Of a DNA stretch of 64,000 nt, positions 16,671 to 24,622 are shown piece by piece. The notes under the pieces were generated by a model, which worked only from the letters and a program-made list of their open reading frames with translations, was not told where the DNA came from and did no database searches. Made by a program: the position numbers and the translations under genes. How positions within the stretch are numbered: position 1 is the stretch's first letter; the number at the start of each line of letters is the position of its first letter. Source of the stretch: WVYX01 sp039586815 (GTDB lineage: Bacteria; Gemmatimonadota; Gemmatimonadetes; Gemmatimonadales; GWC2-71-9); the NCBI GenBank assembly GCA_039586815.1, contig JBDHJR010000007.1, positions 62,001-126,000 of the forward strand. The letters run 5' to 3'.

Positions 16671-17582
16671 TTATGGCCGCAGCGTCGAGTCGTGCGGCGT
16701 GATGTCGTCCACCTTCCAGGCGTAGAGGCGGTACACTGTTCCCCCCGCCGAGCGCCGCACCCAGTAGCCGGCCTCGGTCGAGTCGAACGCCAGCGCGGCC
16801 AGTGTATCGCCGCCTTCGCCCAGCAGGGTGAGGCTGCGGTCGGGACGGCCGAAGTCCGCGGAGTCCGCCTCGGCCGGCGTCGCGAACGCACTGCCCTGTG
16901 CCGAGATGTCACTGAATTGGCGCAGCAGCGCCTCCACCGCGGTGGAGTCGGCGGCCGCTCCATCGGCGAAGCCCCAGCCCTCGTCCGCCCGCACCAGAGT
17001 GTACCGGCCGCTCCCTCGCTCGACCGTGACTCGGGCGATCTGCTCCGGCGTCAGGACCACGATACGCTTGTCGCGCCAGTCGGTGACGGTCCGCCCCACC
17101 AACGCCCCCAACCCGCCGAGCACCTGGTACACGTCGGCCTCACCGCCCCGTCGTACGTACACGGTGCGGAACTGGCGCCCCTGGTTTCCCACCACGAGGT
17201 CGACCAGCGTGTCCCCGCCCCGCAGCGCGAGCAGGCGCTTGCCCTTGGCCGAGTCCACACCCAATCGCTCATGAGATGCCACGCTCCGCGCGACCAGGCT
17301 GCCGCGCATGGGCTCCGAAGCCGCCTGAAACAGCTCGTCCAGCGCCACCGGCGAGGCGGGAAACGCGTTCACACTCCACTGGCCATCCGCTGCGCGCGTG
17401 AGCCGCACCGCCTCCTCGCCCCCCACGATCTCGACCACATCCACTCCGTCGGCGGAGAGCGCCGGCACCAGTTCCTGCTCCTCGATAGTATCACTACCGC
17501 CGCCGAAGATCGTGACGAGCCCCCACAGGAACAGCGCCGCGGCGAGTGCGATCCCGATGTGCAGCAGCTGGCGGGGTGTCAC
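16671..17582 (-). CDS. DUF4340 membrane-anchored protein
   Basis: 303 residues from GTG at 17582, whose TGA-containing overlap (GTGA) with the GldG-like stop fixes the start. One N-terminal helix (ALAAALFLWGLVTIF) is followed by repeated beta-rich units typical of DUF4340, for example DVVEIVGGEEAVRLTRAADG followed by WSVNAFPASPV, then LVVGNQGRQFRTVYVRRGG. DUF4340 genes regularly follow an ABC-2 permease and a GldG-like protein, as here. Function unproven; the three proteins are probably one envelope complex. It faces the periplasm. Confidence 0.85.
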   Translation of the reverse strand: MTPRQLLHIGIALAAALFLWGLVTIFGGGSDTIEEQELVPALSADGVDVVEIVGGEEAVRLTRAADGQWSVNAFPASPVALDELFQAASEPMRGSLVARSVASHERLGVDSAKGKRLLALRGGDTLVDLVVGNQGRQFRTVYVRRGGEADVYQVLGGLGALVGRTVTDWRDKRIVVLTPEQIARVTVERGSGRYTLVRADEGWGFADGAAADSTAVEALLRQFSDISAQGSAFATPAEADSADFGRPDRSLTLLGEGGDTLAALAFDSTEAGYWVRRSAGGTVYRLYAWKVDDITPHDSTLRP

Positions 17583-19813
17583 GCGGAGACTCCGGCGGGA
17601 CGATAGCTCTGGCGGGTCCAGCGCCGCCGGCGCCACAGCCAGATCACCGCGAAGGCGATCACTAGCAGCGGCATGCCGACCGTGTTGAAGTACTTGACGA
17701 AATCCTCGAGCGTCCCGCTCTCGAACACCAGCGCAGGCGGTCGGCGGTTCTTGGAGCGGATCTGGATCAGCGCGTCGTCCTGCGCCAGCCAGTCCACGGC
17801 ATTGAGCGCGAACAGCAGGCCCGTACGGCTGTTCTGCACGTAGCGGTCGGTGATGAACTCCGAGTTCCCCAGGAGCACCACTCGCCCCAGGGACGGGTCG
17901 CCGCCGCTGTCCGCGGCGAGCGGGTTCACCAAAGCCGCGAGAACTCTCTGACTCAGGTCCTCCTGGGGAAACTCCCGCTGGGGCGCGATGAAGGCGCGTC
18001 CCTGCTCGACGCCCGCGGCCTGGCTCGTGACGAACAGCGGTGTCACGGCCCCGCCCGTCGCCCCCGCGGTGTCGATGCTACTGGTCCACGGCAGGACCAT
18101 CGCCTCCAGATCGGCGTTCACCGGAGTCGCCTGGGTGCTGAGGGCACGAACCCAGAACGGATAGGAGACCAACACTCGCCCGAACGAGGACGGCATGGAC
18201 ACGGCCTCGTTGGAGGCGAGGTCGTACACCATGTCGGAGCGGACCGACACGCCGTACGGCTCGAGCAGCGTGTTCCATGGAAGTGGCTGCGCCATGGCCT
18301 GGAATCCCTGGGGCTCTATCCGCATGCCGCTCGCCAGCACCAACGCACCGCCGCCGCGCGACAGGAACGTCGCGAAGCGGCCCAGGTGCGCGCTGTCCAG
18401 CGGCGGGGGCGGCCCGGCGAGCACGAGCACCTGGATGTCGTCGGCGATCGGCACGCTGTCGATCGGCTGCACGGTACGGACCTCGTAGGTGCGCTGCAGC
18501 TCCTGGCGCAACGTGCCGTAGGTGTTGCCCTGTCCGGGATCGGCGCGCGACTCCACCACGGCCACCACCGGTCGCAGCGGGCGGGTGAGCGTGCGAATGT
18601 ACGAGGCGAGCCGGTACTCCAGGTCGTCGGTGCGGCTCACGACCGGTATCGTCTCGGCGGCGTCGGCATACTGCACCGCGATGCCCAGGTAGCCCTCCTG
18701 CATCTGGAACTGGGCCTCGCCCATCGAGCTGAACTGCACCGGCGGGATTCCCAACGCGCGGGCCTCCGCCATCGCGTTCTCGTCCTCCGCTGGATCGAGT
18801 TCCACCACGCGCAGGTTGGAACCCCCCGCCGCGCGCAGATCGGCGAGGAGATCCCCGATGTCGCGCTTGATGATCCCGAAGTCCTCGGGCAGCTCCTGCG
18901 TCACGAACAGCTTGATCGTGACGAGGTCGTCGAGATCGGCCACTATCTCCTTGGTGGCCGGTGACAGCGTGTACGCCTTGCCTGGCGTGAGGTCGAGGCG
19001 CCCACCTATGTGCCCCCCCAGGAGGTTCACCACCAGCACGAGCGCCGCGATCAACACCGTGCCGAGCTGAAGCCTGCGCCGCGTGGCACGCGCCGGGGAG
19101 AGCTTGCGGCGCATCACCCCGTAGTACGCCAGCGCCACAAAGAGCGTCGCGACCGACAGGAAGTAGACCGCATCCCTGAGGTCGATGACGCCGCGCGCGA
19201 TGTTCTCGAAGTGGGGCAGCACCGCCAGACTCGCCACGACCTGGGCCATGCGCGGCGGCAATCCGGTGATCATCGCGCCGGCCCCGGCGAGGATCAGGAG
19301 AAACATCACCGCCACGCCCACGATGAACGCGGTGATCTGGTTGGGCGTCACACTGGAGGCCCACAGTCCCACCGCCGTGAACGCCGCCGCCAGCAGCACG
19401 GCGCCCACGTACTGGGCCACCATCACACCCGCCTGCAGGTCCGCGCCAAGCGACAGCCCGAGCGGGATGGTCACGGTCAGCAGCAACGCGATGCAGCTGA
19501 ACAGCAACGCACCCAAGTACTTGCCGACGACCAGCTCCACTTCGGTGATGGGCTGTGCGAGCACCACCTCGAGCGTCCCCGAGCGCGCGTCCTCGGACAG
19601 CGTGCGCATCGTGACGGCGGGCGCGAAGAAGAGCAGGATCCACGGCAGCAGGCCCAGCATCGGCCGCAGTGTGGCCATGTCCTGCAGGTACGCCGTGCGG
19701 AAGAAGAGGAAGTTGTTGAATCCCAGGAACACCACCAGCAGGATATACCCCGTCGGGTGGTCGAACAGGAACCGCAGCTCGCGGCGCGCCAGGGTCCACA
19801 CCGAGGTGATCAC
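17579..19813 (-). CDS. ABC-2 permease fused to GldG-like domain (GldF-GldG)
   Basis: 744 residues from GTG at 19813, set by a GTGA overlap with the ATPase gene; the frame stays open for 114 more codons inside that gene. Residues 1 to about 230 are a six-helix GldF/NosY-type permease (TSVWTLARRELRFLFDHPTG at the start). A second part begins after RRKLSPARATRRR with a helix, then an extracytoplasmic ABC_transp_aux/GldG domain (VTIKLFVTQELPEDFG, then VLVLAGPPPPLDS), and ends with a C-terminal helix followed by WRRRRWTRQSYRP. In Bacteroidota gldF and gldG are separate genes. Here they form one polypeptide. Gliding itself is not implied; many non-gliding bacteria carry these genes. Confidence 0.88.
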   Translation of the reverse strand: MITSVWTLARRELRFLFDHPTGYILLVVFLGFNNFLFFRTAYLQDMATLRPMLGLLPWILLFFAPAVTMRTLSEDARSGTLEVVLAQPITEVELVVGKYLGALLFSCIALLLTVTIPLGLSLGADLQAGVMVAQYVGAVLLAAAFTAVGLWASSVTPNQITAFIVGVAVMFLLILAGAGAMITGLPPRMAQVVASLAVLPHFENIARGVIDLRDAVYFLSVATLFVALAYYGVMRRKLSPARATRRRLQLGTVLIAALVLVVNLLGGHIGGRLDLTPGKAYTLSPATKEIVADLDDLVTIKLFVTQELPEDFGIIKRDIGDLLADLRAAGGSNLRVVELDPAEDENAMAEARALGIPPVQFSSMGEAQFQMQEGYLGIAVQYADAAETIPVVSRTDDLEYRLASYIRTLTRPLRPVVAVVESRADPGQGNTYGTLRQELQRTYEVRTVQPIDSVPIADDIQVLVLAGPPPPLDSAHLGRFATFLSRGGGALVLASGMRIEPQGFQAMAQPLPWNTLLEPYGVSVRSDMVYDLASNEAVSMPSSFGRVLVSYPFWVRALSTQATPVNADLEAMVLPWTSSIDTAGATGGAVTPLFVTSQAAGVEQGRAFIAPQREFPQEDLSQRVLAALVNPLAADSGGDPSLGRVVLLGNSEFITDRYVQNSRTGLLFALNAVDWLAQDDALIQIRSKNRRPPALVFESGTLEDFVKYFNTVGMPLLVIAFAVIWLWRRRRWTRQSYRPAGVSA

Positions 19814-20751
19814 TCGCCCGCTCCCGCCGTGAGCTGCCGGAACAGCTCCTCCAGGCTGCGGGTCTCCTGGTGCAGCTCGTACAACGTCCAGCCCCGCTCG
19901 CGAGCCTGCGCGAACACTTCGGGCCGCACGTCCCGGGAGCCGTCGGTGGTGAGCGTGACGGCGATCCGATCGCCACCCCGCGGGTGCGGCCCCTCCACGC
20001 TCAGCACGCCCGCCAGTCCCCTGAGAACTTCCACCATGCCATCGCCCACCGCTTCTACCATCACCTGCACCGCGCCCTCGGCCTGCGCCGTGAGCTGCTC
20101 CACCGGACCGTCGGCGGCGAGGCGCCCCCGATGAATCACCAGGATCCGGCCACACGTATGCTGCACTTCGGGAAGCACGTGGGTAGAGAGAATGACCGTA
20201 CGCTGGCGGCCCAGCTCATTGATCAGGCGTCGGATCTCGACCCGTTGGTTCGGGTCCAGCCCCTCGGTGGGCTCGTCCAACACCAAAAGGTCGGGGCGGT
20301 GCAGAATCGCCTGCGCCAACCCGACCCGCTGGCGAAAGCCCTTGGAAAGCTCCCCGATCGTGCGGTAGTAGACCTCGCCGATCCCGGTGTGGGCGATTGC
20401 CTCATCCAGCGCGTCATTACCCTCGGGGCCGGCCAGCCCCCGCAGACGCCTTACGAACTCGAGGTATTCGGCCACCGCCATCTCATCGTACAGCGGATTG
20501 CTCTCCGGCAGATACCCGATGCGACGCTTCGCTTCCCGGCCCGACTCAGCCAGGGGCACGTCGTCGAAGCGGATCTCGCCCGCGTCCGGCTCGTAGAACT
20601 GCGTGATCAGGCGCATCGTGGTGGACTTCCCGGCTCCGTTGGGACCCAGGAAACCCACTACTTCCCCGCGATCGACCGCAAAGCTCGCGGAGTCGACGGC
20701 GGTGACGCCGTTGAAGCGCTTGGTGACGTTGGTGAGAGTGAGCAGCGGCAT
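19810..20751 (-). CDS. ABC-2 type exporter ATPase (GldA/CcmA-like)
   Basis: 313 residues. Walker A is GPNGAGKST, the signature is LSKGFRQRVGLAQAI, Walker B is LLVLDEPTEGLDPNQ and the switch is LSTHVL. The C-terminal about 90 residues form the extra domain found in GldA/NatA-type ATPases. It is first in a three-gene operon linked by two GTGA overlaps (ATPase, permease-GldG, DUF4340), so the subunits are made in step. A promoter lies just upstream at 20763-20790. Confidence 0.93.
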   Translation of the reverse strand: MPLLTLTNVTKRFNGVTAVDSASFAVDRGEVVGFLGPNGAGKSTTMRLITQFYEPDAGEIRFDDVPLAESGREAKRRIGYLPESNPLYDEMAVAEYLEFVRRLRGLAGPEGNDALDEAIAHTGIGEVYYRTIGELSKGFRQRVGLAQAILHRPDLLVLDEPTEGLDPNQRVEIRRLINELGRQRTVILSTHVLPEVQHTCGRILVIHRGRLAADGPVEQLTAQAEGAVQVMVEAVGDGMVEVLRGLAGVLSVEGPHPRGGDRIAVTLTTDGSRDVRPEVFAQARERGWTLYELHQETRSLEELFRQLTAGAGE

Positions 20752-20762
20752 CTGACGGGCAG

Positions 20763-20790
20763 ATTCTAATCACCTTTCGGCGTGGTTCAA
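20763..20790 (-). promoter_or_regulatory. Promoter of the GldA-like operon
   Basis: On the minus strand TTGAAC (20790-20785) and TAGAAT (20768-20763) are 16 nt apart. The predicted start lies within a few bases of the ATG at 20751, so the leader is very short. Confidence 0.5.
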
Positions 20791-20820
20791 CCCCGATTCC
20801 CCCCCGGGAGGCCTAATCTC

Positions 20821-20860
20821 TTGCATCTGGGACCACGAAACGTACTTTATCTTACAAAGT
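20821..20860 (+). promoter_or_regulatory. Promoter with dyad operator for the 20892-22511 operon
   Basis: TTGCAT (20821-20826), 16-nt spacer, TACTTT (20843-20848). A dyad with ACTTT and AAAGT arms (20844-20860) covers the -10. The winged-helix protein encoded as second gene of the operon is the obvious candidate to bind it. Confidence 0.4.
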
Positions 20861-20891
20861 CCTTTACCCAATCCGGCCTCGGAGGGGAGCT

Positions 20892-21470
20892 GTGTCCATT
20901 CCGACGCACGAGCAGCAAGACGCGAAGGAGACGCTGGCGTTCATTCGGCGCACCATGGAGTCGGCGTCGACGTACACCGCCGTCTCCGGATGGGGCCTGG
21001 TCGCGGTAGGCGCCGTGGGGCTGGTGGCGGCATGGCTTGCGTGGAGTGGCAGCCTGGCGGCAGACCTGCGCATCTGGATCCCCGCCGCACTGATTTCCGT
21101 CCCCATCGCGACCGCTTTCAACGTCACCAAGGCCCGGCGGCTGGAGGTCCCCATCTGGACCGGAGCGATCCGCAAGGTCGTGTGGGTGATGGCACCCACC
21201 CTGGTGGCGGGGGCGCTTCTCACTCTCGCCCTGGCAAGGCAGGGGACGACGGACCTGCTGCCTGGCACGTGGCTCGCGCTGTACGGCGCCGGCGTGACCG
21301 CCGGCGGCACCATATCCGTCAGGGCGATTCGGGGAATGGGAGTGCTCTTCCTGATCTTGGGCGCGGTGGCGCTGTTCCGCCCGGAATGGGGTCTGCTGCT
21401 CCTGGCCCTGGGGTTCGGCGGCCTGCACGTGGCCGTGGGACTCGACATCGTGCTGCGGCATGGCGGATAG
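20892..21470 (+). CDS. Six-helix membrane protein, unknown function
   Basis: 192 residues, GTG start with GGAGGGGAGCT just upstream. The N-terminal 30 residues are soluble (THEQQDAKETLAFIRRTMES). About six hydrophobic helices follow, such as WGLVAVGAVGLVAAWLAW and VLFLILGAVALFRPEWG. I do not recognise a named family. Its last 11 bases overlap the winged-helix regulator gene; such a membrane-protein plus winged-helix pair recurs in bacteria and suggests a shared sensing or envelope role, which is inference. Confidence 0.75.
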   Translation: MSIPTHEQQDAKETLAFIRRTMESASTYTAVSGWGLVAVGAVGLVAAWLAWSGSLAADLRIWIPAALISVPIATAFNVTKARRLEVPIWTGAIRKVVWVMAPTLVAGALLTLALARQGTTDLLPGTWLALYGAGVTAGGTISVRAIRGMGVLFLILGAVALFRPEWGLLLLALGFGGLHVAVGLDIVLRHGG

Positions 21471-21783
21471 CACGACCACCGATATGCTGGACCGGCTGAT
21501 CCACGAGCGGATCCGCCTGGGGATCGTGTCGGCGCTCGCGGCGGAGGAGCGCATGAGCTTCGCCGACCTGAAGCAGGTGCTGCGCACCAGTGACGGGAAC
21601 CTGAGCGTCCACGCCCGCAAGCTGGAGGAGGCAGGCTACATCAAGGTGACCAAGGGGTTCGAGGACCGGAAACCGAAGACCGAGTACCGCCTCACGACCA
21701 AGGGGCGGCGGGCACTCGAGACCTACCTGGCTCAGATGGAGACCATCTTGAGCGAAGCGCGCGACGCGTTGGAGCGGACATGA
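21460..21783 (+). CDS. Winged-helix DNA-binding regulator (PF13601-like)
   Basis: 107 residues. The whole protein is a winged helix: LIHERIRLGIVSALAAEERM, SFADLKQVLRTSDGNLSVHA as recognition region, then KPKTEYRLTTKGRRALETYL as wing and dimer helix. This is the small MarR/PadR-related HTH_27 family. It overlaps its neighbours on both sides (11 nt with the membrane protein, ATGA with the prenyl transferase), so it is co-made with them and probably represses the operon through the dyad at 20844-20860. Confidence 0.85.
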   Translation: MADSTTTDMLDRLIHERIRLGIVSALAAEERMSFADLKQVLRTSDGNLSVHARKLEEAGYIKVTKGFEDRKPKTEYRLTTKGRRALETYLAQMETILSEARDALERT

Positions 21784-22511
21784 GCGGGATGCACGTCGGG
21801 ATCATCATGGACGGCAACGGGCGCTGGGCCCGCAGCCAGGGAAGGCCGCGTTGGCGCGGCCACCTCGCCGGCGTGGACAGCCTGCGGGACGTGGTGCGGG
21901 GCGCACCCAACCTGGGCGTGACCACGTTGACCGTGTACGCGTTCTCGGCCGACAACTGGAAGCGACCCGCCACCGAAGTGGGCCGGCTCTTCTGGCTGCT
22001 GCGAGAGTACTGCCTGCGCGAGCGTGCCGAGCTGCTGGATAATGGAGTACGCGTGACCCACATCGGGCGCCGCGACCGCATTCCGCGCTCCGCCCTGGGG
22101 CAGTTGGAGGAGACCGAGCACGAGACCGCTCGAGGGCGGCGCCTGCACCTGCGCCTGGCCATCGACTACAGCGCCCGCTGGGCCATCGCCGAGGCCACGC
22201 ACGCCTTGGCGCGCAAGGTGAAGCGCGGCCACCTCGATCCCAACGCGATCACCCCCGACCTGCTGCACCGCCAGATCAGCGGCAACGTACCGGAGCCCGA
22301 CCTGATCATCCGCACCGCCGGTGAGCAGCGCCTGTCCGACTTTCTGCTGTGGGAGCTCGCCTACGCCGAGCTCTACTTCACGCCGGTATTGTGGCCCGAC
22401 TTCCGCCGAGCCGACCTGGCCCTGGCGCTATCCGAGTTCCGCATGCGGGAGCGCCGCTTCGGGGCCGTGCCCGCGGAGCAGGCAGCCGAGCCCGAGGCGG
22501 CAGCCAGCTGA
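21780..22511 (+). CDS. uppS: Cis-prenyl transferase, undecaprenyl diphosphate synthase family
   Basis: 243 residues. It adds isopentenyl units in cis to farnesyl diphosphate to make the lipid carrier for cell-wall polymers. Motifs: MDGNGRWARSQG with the catalytic Asp and Gly-Arg for diphosphate binding, YAFSADNWKRP, and RTAGEQRLSDFLLWELAYAE, where most family members have RTSGE.RLSNFLLWQ. The three changes in the last block (Ser to Ala, Asn to Asp, Gln to Glu) hint that this may be a divergent second copy rather than the main housekeeping enzyme. cdsA and dxr, the usual neighbours of uppS, are absent; instead it is linked to a regulator gene. Confidence 0.88.
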   Translation: MSGMHVGIIMDGNGRWARSQGRPRWRGHLAGVDSLRDVVRGAPNLGVTTLTVYAFSADNWKRPATEVGRLFWLLREYCLRERAELLDNGVRVTHIGRRDRIPRSALGQLEETEHETARGRRLHLRLAIDYSARWAIAEATHALARKVKRGHLDPNAITPDLLHRQISGNVPEPDLIIRTAGEQRLSDFLLWELAYAELYFTPVLWPDFRRADLALALSEFRMRERRFGAVPAEQAAEPEAAAS

Positions 22512-22649
22512 CCCGTGCCGCAATGGACCTTGTCTTGGCGCGGCGTGTAAGCCATCCTTATCCGATAGTTGCACTCGTGATTGGTCTCACGGCGGCCCCA
22601 AACGGGGCGCGATACCGTTGGACAGCCCGTTGACGGAGGTTCGATAGAC

Positions 22650-23117
22650 TTGAGGCTCGCCGCCACCCGACTCGCCACCGCGATTGTGCTGCTGGCAACC
22701 GCTACCTGGGCGGCTCCCGCGGAGGCCCAGGTGTCGCTGCGCAGCGATGGTGAGGCCGGCGGGCTCTGGGCGCCGCTGGCTCCGGCGCTCCTGGCGCAGG
22801 CGCGAATCGCGGGCGTGACCGTGAACCAGCCCACCTTCCTGCTGGAGGTGCGTGACGAGCGGAACGTGAGGCCGTCCGCCAGCATGATGGAGGGAATCGG
22901 CACCACTGCTTTCGACCCGCTCGACCTCACGACCCAACTCAGCTGGAACGCGAGCCCGATGCCGGCGCCCGTGACGTTCATGCGGCAGCTCCCGCTGTCG
23001 TTTCGCGTGGATGACGTGCTGGACGGCTTCGATGGCAAGCGCGCCATGCACCAGGTCTTTCCCGGCCTCAAGAGTGCGAGCCGCGTGTTCCGGCTCGGGG
23101 GAAGCGTCAGGTTCTAG
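22650..23117 (+). CDS. Small exported protein, unknown
   Basis: 155 residues from a TTG at 22650, chosen because GGAGGT lies about 10 nt upstream and a signal peptide then starts (LRLAATRLATAIVLLATATW, cleavage near AEAQ). The mature part of about 130 residues has no cysteine and no motif I recognise. It ends in a hydrophobic-aromatic pattern (SRVFRLGGSVRF) of the kind seen at the end of outer-membrane beta barrels, though the protein is too short for a full barrel. It follows uppS by 138 nt and may be a separate transcript. Confidence 0.6.
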   Translation: MRLAATRLATAIVLLATATWAAPAEAQVSLRSDGEAGGLWAPLAPALLAQARIAGVTVNQPTFLLEVRDERNVRPSASMMEGIGTTAFDPLDLTTQLSWNASPMPAPVTFMRQLPLSFRVDDVLDGFDGKRAMHQVFPGLKSASRVFRLGGSVRF

Positions 23118-23179
23118 CCGCTCTGCCGAGCGATCCTCCAAGCCAGTGCCAACACCGCGATTCTCACCCGCGCCCCGAC

Positions 23180-24148
23180 CTAGGGGCGCCGCCCCACTCC
23201 AGCGTTCTCCCGAATCTCGGCGACTGCCACGTCCAACGCCCCTTCCGGTGCCACGGCGATGTCAGGGATGACGCCGATGCCCTGGAAGTCCAGTTCCGTG
23301 TGCTCGTATCGAGCACGCAAGAAGGGCACCGTCAGGGCGAAGCCGCCCGTGATGTCCTTGGTGTTGGAGGGGTTCGACATCCCCGGCGTCGTATCACCCA
23401 CTATGGTAGCGCGGCCCTGGTGCTTCAGGACAAAGGCGAACGCTTCAGCGGCGGAGTGTGTGCCCTCGCTGGTCAGGATGTAGACAGGGACTTCAGGCGC
23501 GAAGTACCGCTGCTGACGCTTCGTCCGCATTTCACCATTCACGGCGCCGGATCGGTCGTAGAACGTGAGCAACAGAGTGGAGTCGGGGAGGAGGTGCCCA
23601 CACAGCAACGCTATCATGTCACCGGACCCTCCGAAGTTCTCCCTGACGTCGAAGATCAGTGCGTCAACGGGAGGCAAATCCGCGAACGTGCTCGCGACGG
23701 CTGCGAGGGCGTCATCGTCTCCCGGCATCCAATCAAGAACCAGGTATCCGATTCTGCCCGGCAGTACCGACGCCTCTCTCAGGCCACTCGCACTGGGACC
23801 GGATCCGGGGTCGGCGGCACCTCCCTCCGCTGCTGGGGGTCTCACGAAGAAGGCGAAATGGGGATCGTTTGTGGCTGCGAGAATCTCCGAGAGTACTGTC
23901 GTCGCTAGGACATCTTTGTCGGAGACGCCGTCGTAGACGCCACCCTCCAGGTTCCGCATCAGGGTCTTCGCCAACCGCTCGCCGATCTCAGGATAGACGT
24001 ACTCCGAGCGGATAAGGTCCGCGACCTCGGTCACGGCTGCTGCTCGGGTCGTGGCGTCGAGTCCGGCATCGCTGCAAGCTGCTGCGCAGAAAAGCAGGGA
24101 TGCCACCAGGTGGCCGTGGCCGGGCCTGTGGCGGCTTCTCGTATGCAC
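23180..24148 (-). CDS. S41-family peptidase, putative lipoprotein
   Basis: 322 residues. The signal peptide ends in a lipobox-like LLFCAAACSD. The N-terminal helical S41 cap (AAVTEVADLIRSEYVYPEIG) precedes the catalytic core; no PDZ domain is visible, as in the retinoid-binding-protein/tail-specific subgroup. LIFDVRENFGGSGDMIALL and LTSEGTHSAAEAFAFVLK give the core, with the serine of THSAAE as likely nucleophile. It is divergently transcribed from the BlaI-type repressor gene, and its promoter (-10 TATAAT) lies inside the shared palindrome, so it is probably part of that regulon. Confidence 0.88.
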   Translation of the reverse strand: MHTRSRHRPGHGHLVASLLFCAAACSDAGLDATTRAAAVTEVADLIRSEYVYPEIGERLAKTLMRNLEGGVYDGVSDKDVLATTVLSEILAATNDPHFAFFVRPPAAEGGAADPGSGPSASGLREASVLPGRIGYLVLDWMPGDDDALAAVASTFADLPPVDALIFDVRENFGGSGDMIALLCGHLLPDSTLLLTFYDRSGAVNGEMRTKRQQRYFAPEVPVYILTSEGTHSAAEAFAFVLKHQGRATIVGDTTPGMSNPSNTKDITGGFALTVPFLRARYEHTELDFQGIGVIPDIAVAPEGALDVAVAEIRENAGVGRRP

Positions 24149-24177
24149 TTGACATCCTCCCGGGGCGCTACTATCGT
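24149..24177 (+). promoter_or_regulatory. Promoter of the blaI-type gene
   Basis: TTGACA (24149-24154), 17-nt spacer, TATCGT (24172-24177). The -10 and start site fall in the 36-bp palindrome. Confidence 0.55.
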
Positions 24178-24210
24178 AGCGGGACGATACGATTATATCG
24201 TTCCGCTACG
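24175..24210. promoter_or_regulatory. 36-bp palindromic operator between S41 peptidase and blaI-type gene
   Basis: Arms CGTAGCGGGACGATA (24175-24189) and TATCGTTCCGCTACG (24196-24210) match at 14 of 15 positions around a 6-bp centre. The palindrome overlaps the -10 regions of both divergent promoters, which is where a BlaI/MecI dimer would block transcription in both directions. Confidence 0.75.
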
Positions 24211-24220
24211 AATATAGCAA
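24192..24220 (-). promoter_or_regulatory. Promoter of the S41 peptidase gene
   Basis: Minus strand TTGCTA (24220-24215), 17-nt spacer, perfect TATAAT (24197-24192) in the centre of the palindrome. Start of transcription about 24185, 37 nt before the ATG. Confidence 0.65.
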
Positions 24221-24229
24221 GGAGCCACC

Positions 24230-24622
24230 GTGACCAAGGCACCTGACTCCCGGTCCCTCAGCCGGCGCCAGAACGAGATCATGGACGTGGTCTACCGCCT
24301 CAACGAGGCATCCGTAACGGAGATTCTGGAGCACCTGGATGACCCGCCAACGGACGGGGCCGTACGCAGAATGCTGAATATCCTGGCCGAACGGGGCCTG
24401 GTTGAATCGCGCTATGACGGTCCCCGTAAGGTGTACCGAGCCGTGCTGCACAAGGAGGAAGCCCGCAAGCGCGCGCTCCGACGAGTGGCCGAGACCTTCT
24501 TTGGGGGCTCGCAGGCCAGCCTAATGGCCTCCCTCTTCGAGGACTCGGCAACTCGCTTGAGCGAGGCGGAGCGGAACACCCTGCGCCGGCTCATCGCCAG
24601 GGCAAAGGAGGAGGACCAATGA
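24230..24622 (+). CDS. BlaI/MecI-family transcriptional repressor
   Basis: 130 residues, GTG start with AAGGAGCC ahead. Winged helix: SLSRRQNEIMDVVYRLNEAS, VTEILEHLDDPPTDGAVRRM and LVESRYDGPRKVYRAVL, typical of the penicillinase-repressor family, followed by the C-terminal dimerisation helices that are cut by the partner protease (ETFFGGSQASLMASLFED). Its stop overlaps the start of the M56 protease gene (ATGA), the normal blaI-blaR layout. It very likely binds the 36-bp palindrome just upstream and represses itself, the protease and the S41 gene. Confidence 0.92.
   Translation: MTKAPDSRSLSRRQNEIMDVVYRLNEASVTEILEHLDDPPTDGAVRRMLNILAERGLVESRYDGPRKVYRAVLHKEEARKRALRRVAETFFGGSQASLMASLFEDSATRLSEAERNTLRRLIARAKEEDQ

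Noticed and set aside
18078..19976. 632-codon open frame in another frame of the GldF-GldG gene
   Set aside because: Arg/Gly/Ala-rich shadow without motifs, fully inside a recognised gene on the same strand.
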